Source of the DNA: Macrostomum hystrix
Lineage: Eukaryota; Platyhelminthes; Macrostomidae
NCBI GenBank assembly: GCA_950097015.1
Contig: CATNEN010000008.1
Coordinates: 2,418,001-2,482,000 of the forward strand
Length of the DNA stretch: 64,000 nt
Reading direction: 5' to 3'
Position 1 is the first letter of the stretch. Each line of letters starts with the position of its first letter. Below are positions 54,590 to 64,000 of the stretch, piece by piece. The notes beneath the pieces are model-generated. The model was given only the letters and a program-made list of their open reading frames with translations. It was not told where the DNA came from and did not search any database. The translations under genes and the position numbers were made by a program.

Positions 54590-54855
54590 GAAAAATCAAC
54601 CAATCGCATTGAAAATTCAGAAAACGGGCTAAGATTTTCGCTCTATCCGATTAAACAACTTCCAGAATAACAAAGATATTCAACGACTCGGCGGGGTATC
54701 TGGTGGGAAAACCACCAAATATTTCTGCTCACAGAACTCCATCATGTAACCATGTCGGCTACATGTGGAGCATTTTAGATTGATAAAATTTTGATTTATT
54801 TTTCATTTTGAATCAATAGGGATTCGCTATAGAGGTTCATCGTACATAAGTGCAG
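54590..54855. repeat. Third, diverged copy of the X1-upstream sequence
   Basis: Aligns with 26395-26705 and 37560-37830: AAATCAACCAATCGCATTGA, TATCCGATTAAACAACTTCC, TCTGCTCACAGAACTCCATC and ATGTAACCATGTCGGCTA are shared. X1 and X2 are not present next to it. Confidence 0.8.
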
Positions 54856-54856
54856 C

Positions 54857-54950
54857 GGTATCCCCAGTCCACGGACTGAACGCAAGCCTTGCGAAACGCC
54901 GCCCCCATAGCTGCTTCTGTGCCACTGACTGTACATCAGGCCATCTAACC
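54857..54950 (+). mobile_element. SINE family B 3' fragment
   Basis: CCCCAGTCCACGGACTGAAC followed by CCATAGCTGCTTCTGTGCC and CTGTACATCAGGCC corresponds to the 3' third of family B (CAGTCCATGGACTGAAC, AATAGCTGCGGCTGTGCT). 5' truncated. Confidence 0.75.
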
Positions 54951-55040
54951 ACCATTGATTCACAAGCCCCCTAGTGTTTTAAGAACCTATTGTGATGCCA
55001 ATCAGAACCTACCTGAGCCTGAGCTCGGGTCCGACTCGTT

Positions 55041-58000
55041 TTACGGCACCGTTTGCGGTTGGCTATCGCGGACTCCTCCGATGCCCCGACTGGCATCTCC
55101 GGTGGCCGCCTCCGCCGAGTCAGCACGCTTCCTCCAGTGGCGCCTCCGTCTCTGCTGCCGCTGACGCTGCTGCCTCTCCAGTCGCCGAAGCCGCCGACGT
55201 TCACGACACTTCTCGTCCCGACATGGCCGACGCCGGCGACCCCGGCCGCGTCTGTCGCCGTTTCTGCCGCGACTTACCGACGATGCCTTGCCGCCGATTC
55301 GCATTCGCGGTGCTTCATCGCTGACGGCTCGACGCAGCGGGTCGGCCGGTAGGTCATCCGCGGCCGCGGCGCCCGTGTTGAACAGCCGGAGCTCGTGGCG
55401 CCGATCGGTGACTGACGATTTGTCAACATCCGGGATCTGCGGCCGCTTAGAATCGTACAGAATCGGCTTGCTCTGCTGCTGAATTTGTTGGTGAAAGGAA
55501 AACAAAAAACAATATTAATAACAATATATAACAATATAACAATAATAAAGAACAGCAATCTTTTTAAAAAAAAGATTGATAAATCCGAGGAGAGCAGCAC
55601 AATACCTTCTGCTTCCAGTCCGTCATGCACACCGAGTCCATGGGCGTCCCGTCTGCCCTTAGCCAGCAGAATCGTCCGTCAGTTCCCTGTCATAATAACA
55701 GACTAATACGAGTTACTGCTAACAAGTAGGACTATTTGAGTATCGCTCCTAACGGAAAGTACTTACCGGCGGTCCCTCCTTTCCTGGCGGTCCCCTGCGC
55801 CCGCGCTTGCCTCTGTCGCCTGGCTCTCCCTGCATTTAGTCAGAATTTTTCAAATAGAGAAAGCATGTCTTTATTAACCTACTTATTAAGTAGAAATATA
55901 CGATTTATTTCTAGATTTTTAATATGAAGTCGCTGCACAGATAGGATCTACCTTGGTTCCCGGGGATCCTGAATCGCCCTGAAAAAATCATTCTCAAAGA
56001 TGCAAATTTTATTTTAATAACGGATAAAATTAAAATTAGCTGTAAGACGCATCTCACGTGTTTTCCATTGAGTCCAGGTCTGCCCTGAAAGATGTAAAAT
56101 GTTTTGGTAGATGAGTTGCAAATCGTAGAAGTGAAAATTTTTTTTATAATTCTAGGAGAAAAGAGGTGAGTTAGCTATTCTCGCAGTTTTTTTTAATCTT
56201 ATTGACAGTTAACTTACATCAAACAAGACAGATTGTGAGCTTGTGAAAGCAAATCAAAATCTATACTTAAAAAAGCAAAACAGTTCATTATCAGCTGTTA
56301 GCAAGAGGCTTCAAATCATGTTTTTGTTATTTAGCTGCGATATAAAATGTATAGAAACTTTTTTGATGAGTAAGTAAGAAATTATGAAGGAGTTATCCAC
56401 GTTGTTTGGATTGCCTTACGGGTAGTCCAACATGACCTGCTTTTCCAACCTGACCCTTTAGGAAAAAATATGTTAACACAAATTCATGTTAAGATCAGCT
56501 AAACTGAACAATTCGATTAAATGATTGGAAAAAGTGCAAATCACCAGTTTCCAAGCCCAGAATAAACTTCGACCAGGAGAAAAGTGTGTCACTTTTTTCA
56601 GAACCAACGAGTCGATAGGCTGAGCTTACGACTTTCGTCCCACTAATTCTGAAGCGATAATTGCTAGATACAGAATTTCAGCTGGTGTAGAATGTGTCAG
56701 TTGCTATGCAATTTATTGATTAGACTTGTCATTTGAGGCGGAGGTTTAGGAATCGAGATAGTAATGTTAAAATCTGTTCTTTGCGCATGTACTTTTTAAA
56801 TCGATCTAAACAATTATCTATTTGAAAACTTCACAGAAATGCCTCACCTCTGGTCCCTGTCGACCGGGGAAACCGGGAGATCCGGGCATGCCCGTTGCTC
56901 CCTTGTCACCTTTGGGTCCGGGTGGACCGGCTGGTCCCGGGATCTGGAGTTGGGTCGTGCGTCGAGAGTAGTCAATTTTGGCCTACTTTTAGATATTCGA
57001 TGAAAAACTTCAGGAAAGGCGATTGTGCTTACAAGCTTCACATCTTTACCGCCAGTGTCCAATGTGCGAATAACTGCCTGGAATACATGTAAAAAGGTTT
57101 GAGAGTTGAATCGTCAGAGTCATTTTTCTTTAAATTGGGGCAGGATGCTAGTCTAGTAGCACTAAAATGGGGCAGGATGCTAGTCTAGTAGCACTAAAAT
57201 GGGGCAGGATGCTAGTCTAGTAGCACTAAAATGGGGCAGGGAGCTAGTCTAGTAGCAATAAAATGGGGCAGGGCGCTAGTCTAGTAGCACTAAAATGGGG
57301 TTGAGTGCTAGTCTAGAAGCACTAAAATGGGGCAGGGCGCTAGTCTAGTAGCACTAAAATGGGGTTGTTTGCTAGTCTAGTAGCACTAAAATGGGGCAGG
57401 GCGCTAGTCTAGTAGCACTAAAATGGGGCAGGGCGCTAGTCTAGTAGCACTAAAATGGGGTTGTTTGCTAGTCTAGTAGCACTAAAATGGGGCAGGGCGC
57501 TAGTCTAGTAGCACTAAAATGGGGCAGGGCGCTAGTCTAGTAGCACTAAAATGGGGCAGGGCGCTAGTCTAGTAGCACTAAAATGGGGCAGGGCTCTAGT
57601 CTAGTGACACTAAATTCGGTCAGGTTACACCAACTTACAGCAGGTCCCGGTTCGCCTTTTTCGCCTTTGACTCCGTGAGTTCCCGGCTTACCGCTGGCTC
57701 CAGGCAGACCGTGCAGGCCCTTACGTTCGTTACATTATTTTGTTGGATAAAAATACTGACGATTGATTTCGATCGTCAAAAGTCTGTGGCCTAAGCCGCA
57801 GCTGCTGCGAAGCTGCGCTGAGCTGCTGCATGCAGATCTATGGCTGTCTTCATTTTGATTGTCCATCTTCTCATATTGATTGTCAAGACCAATACTAGTG
57901 TTTTCTAATTAGATAGAGCTGTCACTCACCGGTTCGCCTTTGTCACCTTTAGCGCCTGGAAAGCCAATCATGCCGTCCGGTCCCAGGGGTCCTCGAATTC

Positions 58001-61000
58001 CCTGGTTTGTGAGTGACTCGACGATATCAGAATGCAGATTTAAAATAAAATTATGTCAGGCATTTTGTCCGCTTTGATGGTCAAACTCAATGATCTGTTT
58101 TCACCAAGCACTCACCTGGCTGCCTTTGTCACCCTTCGGTCCTGGTGGACCTGCGGGCCCCGGAGGTCCGCGCAGAAAGTTCAGCTGGGCGGTGTCTATG
58201 GCTGCGTTGCCCTGAAATACGGGTTCGATTTTAGGGGTTGGACGGGTTAGTAGAATACTGAAACTGAATAACTTCATCGAAGATTCTTTCAACTTCAACC
58301 CAAGATTATAGGCACCGACTGATTAAATGAAAGTCTAATGAAAATACAGATGAATAAGACGTTTTCAAGCAGAAAATATAGAGAAAACACAGTCAAGATA
58401 TCAGTTATCAAGCGGATTCATCTGCCGCTTTTATTCCAGGATTTTTCTGAAACACCACTTCTTTAGCCGAACGATCAATTCCAGTGATTAAATCAAAACA
58501 AACCAATGAAGTCTTTCAGGGGGGGTTGAAATGCTGCGAAATTTGTCACGGACAAGAAACTTTTTGTTCATGTTTTTTGCCTAAAACAATTTTCCGGTGT
58601 TATTACGGACTTATCGATCAAAGATGATTTTGAAAAGTTGTCCTACGGATATTTGCTGTTTTGCAAGAACAATTTACTGTCTCTATGACTTGTCAAACTT
58701 TTCTGTTTGTGTACTATCGTGTTGCTTTCTCTTATCTACTCGTAGTTACTTTTTTTCTTAATTTCTTATTTTCTATCTAATTCTTTAATAGACTTGTCAA
58801 GAAAGAATTTTATAAAAAAAGCGACTGAAGTGGAGCACTAATTGAAAGAGTTTGGTGGCAGTGAAGCCACCCATCTATCTGCCAGCCCAAGCTCATTCGA
58901 AAACTTTCCTTGGCTATCTCAATTCGCACAGCTTGAGGCCCTGCATGCCATGTGCTCAAACTGCATCTTCTGCTTTTTCTGCTCTGAGTATACGAGTAGC
59001 TTCTTTGACCCCCCCACAGAATATGCAAGCATTGTCAAAGACTTGGAGAACAGAAACTGTCGATAGGAACAGACCAGAGATTGTGGAGACATTTTAATTT
59101 GACAAGCTGTCAACAGTCTAGAAATCTGCTTCGATTAAATTACCAAAAGGAAGCAAAAAAGAATCGAAAAAACGAATAAGGTGACGCTCACCTTACTACC
59201 CTTCGGACCCTGAAAAGGAAAGTTAATAAGCATTTAATTGCGAAATGCGATTCAAATAACTGACAACTTTTAATGTTATCAGCAATTTTACTGCAATCCT
59301 GAGTTTTACCACAATCTGAGATGGTTTCTAAAAATTCAAATTTCAAATTCAATTCAAATTCAAATCCTTAAGTAGTAGCTTGTACCTAAATAGATGAGGA
59401 TTAAAATAGCACCCAATGGCAATTTTATCAATTTCGCGACCCCGTGGAACAATAGATGCAAACACGCCACATTGGCATTCGCTTACTCATCGATACAGAG
59501 CTAGTGCAACATTTTCGCACACATAATGAGATTCCCGCGCGCAGCAAAAAATGGGACTTTCTGTCCCATCGGCCTGGAATCGGATCCCAGAGAACAGGAG
59601 TCGGCTGAGTATCGACCTTCATGAAGAAGAGCTCCTTTGACGTTCCAGCCTCCTTTTCTAGTTTGTGTGGCCTGTCTTCACACTTGCATCCTCCTTTGAT
59701 CAGAAGCTCTCTCTATCTCTCCCCACCTCCAGTCCTTCACTCTGTCGCTCACGCTACAATGAACTTACCGTACTCGTACATCTCTCTAGCTTGGGACTCA
59801 AATAGTGTCAAACTTGAAAGCAACGTCCTGCACGATGGCTAGTATTCAAAGAAAGCGTGGCTACACAAGTGCCCTTTTTTACCCAACCAATTTTTTTCTA
59901 AAAACACTATATGTACGAGCGTGCGAGCGTATATGTCAAAAGCAAAAGCTAACTATGATATTTCTCCAATCCACTTCATCAGTTTTCCCAATTTGCTAGC
60001 CTCGCATATAACAGTTATTTCCAATCAACATCAAGCTTCCTGATTGGCTAGCTGCGGAAATAACAAGCAATAACTTTTCTATCCACTTCAAGCTTCCTGA
60101 TTGGCTAGCTGCAGAAATAACACACATTAACTTTCTATCCTATTCATGTATGGCTATTATGTATGGTATGAAGGTATTGTATTTTCTATACCTTCTGCAC
60201 GCTCTGATTGGCTGTTGTCTCACAGGATTGCCGCAAACGTTTGGACATATTTTTTTTTAAATAACTAAATTAGGGAACTCACTGCGAGTCCGTTGATGCC
60301 CGGATAGCCGTCCATGCCCCGATCGCCCTTCGGCCCTGGCAGCCCAGGCGGGCCAAGGGGACCCTGTTCACCTGGCTCTCCCTGCAACAAGAAATCTTTG
60401 TCTGTGAGCGAAATCTTAGCTGCCTTGCATAAATAATACGTGTGTTAGAAATAAGTTTTTTTGTTATACCGGCATTCTTTAAACCAATAAAGTGCGATGT
60501 AGGCATAATGTGTTAGATCATGCTATGGATCACTATCTCCTATTTGCGGACTGCCACCCCTCCCCAATCTGTAGGACTGCCACCCCCTCCCCAATCTGTA
60601 GGACTACCACCCCCTCCACAATCTGTAGGACTGCCACCCCCTCCCCAATCTGTAGGACTGCCACCCCTCCACAATCTGTAGGACTACCACCCCCTCCACA
60701 ATCTGTAGGACTGCCACCCCTCCACAATCTGTAGGACTGCCACCCCCTCCCCAATCTGTAGGACTACCACCCCCTCCACAATCTGTAGGACTGCCACCCC
60801 CTCCACAATCTGTAGGACTGCCACCCCCTCCACAATCTGTAGGACTGCCACCCCCTCCACAATCTGTAGGACTGCCACCCCCTCCCCAATCTGTAGGACT
60901 GCCACCCCTTCCCCAATCTGTAGGGCTGCCACCCCCTCCTCAATTTGTGGTGCAGCTTGCAAAGTTGCAATTATACGCTAAAATTTCTCTAAGAAGGCAA

Positions 61001-62570
61001 CAGGTGGGTTAGTGTTTTCAAACTGTACAGATGTCTGACAGTTAGTTAATGATTAGGAAAAACAATGGTTAAATACACTCATTGCAAAACCTAACACTAA
61101 TGCAAAAAACTCACTTTCAAATTGACAAGCATCTTTTTAGAATCACCTGTCATCTGTCTAACCAGATTGCGAATCAGTCGCTAATAACAATGGTTAGAAA
61201 TAATTTGCGACAGTTAGAAAATCAAAGCAAAACTGATAAAATCCTTTTAAAATTAAACTTTTCTTCTGCATAAAAATACGAGTACAATGTTCATGCAAAA
61301 ATATAAAGCAGGTATTCAACTGAAAGTGGTCAGGCTCTAATTTATAAGAAATATAATTACCCAATCATTCATCCACGTGTATGAAAAATCTAAATGTACT
61401 AAACAAGCATTCTAAGCAGTGCAAGGCAGTAACCATTTGCATCGGGAATGACAACAAAAATCTCAAAGGATTACAATCTCATCCGTTTTACTTTTACGCT
61501 GACAATCTCGAAGACTAGGCCCTTGTGTCTGAACTGTCTCACGTCCACAACGTTGCTACGCTCAAAGTCGACAGATCTGTGCAACTGCGACATCCGGATA
61601 CGAAATGTGGCACATCGAAAATGTACTTATTCATACATGAACAAACATAATAAACAGAAACAGCACTTACCCGCTTGATGGACTGAAATTGAAAAGCAAA
61701 GCAAAATTTTTTTAAATAACAGCAGGTTTTTTGTAGCTTAGTCCCCTGGCCTCTATAATGTTCTCACTACAAAGCACTGATCGTTTTTTGCTTGGCCAAG
61801 TCAAAGAGAGCTGGTTGCAGAAGCTGATGCATAAGATAGGAGCCAAACGAAAATAATCTATTGACCAAAGCGGTAATTAAAGTTTATTGATCTTCATTGG
61901 ACAAGACCCGAGCTGGCTGCTGTGGGTCGCTCATGTGGCCTGTTTGGCAACAAGCCTGAGTGGCGCTGAGATGCCCAAGAGGGATCAAACTGTGGACTCA
62001 TTACCGGGAGCGCCAAACTCCAATGGTGCTTAAGTCTATCTCAAAATCGGGCCTCATCAACATTGCGCTGGGAATCAAGTAGCTTATTTGGCTGATCCCC
62101 GCTGGTCAAGTGGGTGAAATAGTTTGTGCCAGAGTTTAACACTCCAGACTAAACAGTCTAGCATTAGGCTTGTCCTTAATCCCTTACCCTAACCCTAACC
62201 CTAACCCTAACCCTAACCCTACCCTAACCCCAACTGATCAAAGAGATCTCACTCACCTTGTCCTTGAGCAGGCTGACTGTTTGGCCCTGATGAAGATTTT
62301 TTGCGCAAATGAAATGGAGAAGCGGCTTAGGGAATGATTGAGAGTCTGAGCAGTGATTGAGTATTTAGAATGGAAGCTCTGAGCACAAACGGAAGTGTGC
62401 GCTCAGGCGCCACACTTGGTGCAGTCGCAAGCCTAGCATTAAGCGACGATCAATAATTAATTGCATTAACTCACCGGGTCACCCTTCTCGCCTTTGGGAC
62501 CTGAAAGGTATGACCAGTGATGAGGCATTTAGATAGATAGATAGATATACAGATATATAGATAGATAGAG

Positions 62571-62624
<54 letters not shown>

Positions 62625-62630
62625 TTAGAG

Positions 62631-62684
<54 letters not shown>

Positions 62685-62751
62685 TTAGAGAGATAGATAG
62701 ATAGAGAGATAGAGAGATAGATAGATAGATAGTTAGAGAGATAGATAGATG

Positions 62752-62794
<43 letters not shown>

Positions 62795-63116
62795 CCCAGT
62801 AGAAGTCTCTGAAGGCCAACCATGTGGCAGGACATCAGAGATTTCACGAAAGCAGAAGTCAGGAAGGGAGCTGAACGGAAGCTGTCAGCGCTAAGGAGAG
62901 GGACTCATTGAGTTTATTGAGCCTTCACCCTCCACTGGCCAACTGATTGAAGGCGATGCAAAAATTCCGTTAATTCCTTTCATAACTCACTCACGCTGTC
63001 GCGGTTTCCTTATGGGACAGGCAGGTGCTGGGGTGGGGGTCTGACTGGGTCTCAACCAGCTTTCTAAGTCGTCAGTCAAATCTCACCTGGCGGGCAGATT
63101 TGGGTTTGGCAACCTG
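55041..63116 (-). CDS. Non-fibrillar collagen, 17 exons of the 3' part
   Basis: Extracellular triple-helix protein. Exons (complement): 63087-63116, 62475-62500, 62257-62286, 61671-61682, 60283-60381, 59192-59209, 58116-58211, 57930-58001, 57639-57719, 57033-57077, 56848-56943, 56420-56455, 56058-56084, 55952-55978, 55767-55829, 55606-55686, 55041-55478, all with GT-AG sites and compatible phases. Gly-X-Y runs ([41 protein letters not shown]) are broken by short non-collagenous pieces: SIKR from a 12-nt exon, [22 protein letters not shown]. The Cys pair CQTQICPPG precedes the first run. The C-terminus is not a fibrillar propeptide: a 27-aa exon ([12 protein letters not shown]...VCMTDWKQK) and a 145-aa tail that becomes strongly Arg-rich (about 55 residues) and ends SQPQTVP. 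No LamG, VWA or C4 domain is visible. Further exons lie beyond the right edge. Confidence 0.92.
57132..57610. repeat. 32-bp minisatellite, about 15 copies, collagen intron
   Basis: Units of AAAATGGGGCAGG[A/G][T/C]GCTAG followed by TCTAGTAGCACT, rich in CTAG palindromes. Lies between the exons ending 57033-57077 and 57639-57719, only about 30 bp from the latter's splice donor. Confidence 0.95.
58215..60280. other. Large collagen introns without further exons
   Basis: Intronic sequence around the 18-nt exon 59192-59209. Short ORFs near 58840-59100 and 59430-59840 have no splice or codon support. A 30-bp duplicated phrase (AAGCTTCCTGATTGGCTAGC) occurs at 60031 and 60090. Confidence 0.5.
60545..60952. 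repeat. 27-bp minisatellite, about 15 copies, collagen intron
   Basis: Units of AATCTGTAGGACTGCCACCC followed by CCTCCAC or CCTCCCC. On the minus strand all frames are open and give Gly-rich peptides (such as IGEGVAVLQ); a repeat artefact. Confidence 0.95.
60960..62180. other. Collagen intron sequence flanking the 12-nt exon
   Basis: AT-rich intron apart from the 12-nt exon 61671-61682. Around 61880-62050 a segment read on the minus strand has a tRNA-like B box (AGTTTGATCCC) and may be an old SINE; not secure. Confidence 0.35.
62183..62232. repeat. Interstitial telomere-like repeat (CCCTAA)n
   Basis: About eight tandem CCCTAA units with one shortened (CCCTA) unit, inside a collagen intron 25 bp from the 62257-62286 exon. 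The sequence is the standard animal telomere repeat TTAGGG on the minus strand. Confidence 0.95.
62531..62795. repeat. GATA/TAGA microsatellite, about 265 bp
   Basis: Nearly continuous (ATAG)n with interruptions AGAG and GTTAG that recur in the same order, suggesting slippage plus larger duplications. Intronic, collagen gene. Confidence 0.96.
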
Positions 63117-63124
63117 CTGTAGCC

Positions 63125-63535
63125 GACTCACTGCTTCTCAATCGTCTGCTATGTATCGGTTCCTGCAGCTGCTGCTGCTTCTGCAAAAGTGGAAAGTTGC
63201 AACAAAATGGTGGATGCTATTGCGAAGCCAAGTTTCATCACGTTTCGCCGCATTCTCTCTCTCTCATTAAGTCCACAAGAAGATCGCTTGAATTATTCTG
63301 ACCCAGTAAGGAGAGCGCTAAATTAGTTTGCTACAATGCCGGCTGGCTGAGACCGTGGACCAGACAGATCGCGGCAGAGGGAGTTAAAGGCTTCTGAAGA
63401 TACTTTTGCTGATAGTTCTGTAGATTAGAGAGCATTCCCATAATCCTGAATTTATGGGTGTGCTTCTGCTGCTAGTTGAATGCTGGTTCTGCTGTATCAC
63501 TTTATAACAGCGTCACTCAGCTATAACTCGAATCT
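63125..63535. other. Upstream collagen intron, nothing recognised
   Basis: No Gly-X-Y exon or other gene signal is visible in this part on either strand. Confidence 0.4.
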
Positions 63536-63539
63536 CTCT

Positions 63540-63892
63540 ACTCTCCTTCTCCCATCCCACTCTCCTTCCTACTAATCCCACTCTCCTTCCTACTAATCCC
63601 ACTCTCCTTCCTACTAATCCCACTCTCCTTCCTACTAATCCCACTCTCCTTCCTACTAATCCCACTCTCCTTCCTACTAATCCCACTCTCCTTCCTACTA
63701 ATCCCACTCTCCTTCCTACTAATCCCACTCTCCTTCTCCCATCCCACTCTCCATCCTACTAATCCCACTCTCCATCCTACTAATCCCACTCTCCTTCTCC
63801 CATCCCACTCTCCATCCTACTAATCCCACTCTCCATCCTACTAATCCCACTCTCCTTCCTACTAATCCCACTCTCCTTTCTCCCACCTCACT
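63540..63892. repeat. 21-bp minisatellite, about 17 copies
   Basis: Units of CCCACTCTCCTTCCTACTAA plus T, with shorter CTTCTCCCAT variants placed at regular intervals. Minus-strand frames repeat KESGISR or VGLVGRR; artefacts. Confidence 0.95.
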
Positions 63893-64000
63893 CTCCTCCC
63901 ATGTAATCTCTCATTACTTCTTACTCATAGGCACTTCAGTTACCATCTAGCTCGTAATAAGAAAAACCTAACCTTTAAACCTAATAAGTAAATGACCTCC

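Noticed and set aside
63513-63789. Repetitive minus-strand ORFs (VGLVGRR, KESGISR)
   Set aside because: Generated by the 21-bp tandem array.

Overview
This is a eukaryotic, animal nuclear window. The genes have GT-AG introns, GC-rich exons sit in AT-rich introns and spacers, an interstitial CCCTAA array is present, and the mobile elements are metazoan types (Gypsy LTR element, hAT and TTAA-flanked MITEs, tRNA-derived SINEs). Minisatellites occupy a very large share of the sequence. A spiralian is likely and a free-living flatworm such as Macrostomum is my best guess, partly because the first RMI1 exon starts right after a splice acceptor with no ATG of its own, as a spliced leader ending in AUG would allow. 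The species call is inference.

Left part (1-21 kb), all genes on the minus strand: the 5' end of an intracellular-type serpin (24-916, continuing off the left edge); a two-exon Abraxas-family pseudo-MPN gene (3489-5880) with a 31-bp minisatellite filling its intron; a three-exon TMEM220 homologue (7768-8611); a 5.3-kb array of a 20-bp unit (9110-14430) with an exact 1,860-bp higher-order tandem duplication; and a seven-exon RMI1 homologue (14592-20344) whose introns carry a hAT element with a nested SINE, a 30-bp minisatellite and two further SINEs.

Middle part (21-45 kb), accessory: a dispersed GC-rich element followed by a 0.9-kb almost pure purine tract; palindromic repeats; then a two-gene module that I cannot assign to any family (X1, about 230 aa; X2, up to about 618 aa) present twice in the same orientation (23.9-27.4 kb and 31.8-39.1 kb). 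X1 is open in both copies, whereas X2 is broken in the first copy and long in the second. Copy 2 has gained a 2.3-kb insertion carrying a 62-bp minisatellite and a 53-bp minisatellite that is single copy in the sister module. At 40073-44695 lies a very young Gypsy LTR retrotransposon with identical 303-bp LTRs and a CGTTA target duplication.

Right part (45-64 kb): a six-exon endophilin-B gene on the plus strand (48491-52339) that stops before any SH3 domain and holds a MITE and three SINEs in its introns; a 1.1-kb hAT MITE with exact 8-bp target duplications inserted into an older palindrome (52844-53966); and a 17-exon segment of a non-fibrillar collagen gene on the minus strand (55041-63116, continuing right), with 32-bp, 27-bp, GATA and telomere-like repeats in its introns.

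The genes do not form a functional cluster. RMI1 and the Abraxas homologue both belong to genome-maintenance families, but nothing in the sequence shows they are co-regulated. The most unusual signals are the X1/X2 module, a scattered 8-mer TACTCGTA that looks like a TA-target transposon footprint (gained once in each X1/X2 copy), and the missing start codon of RMI1.
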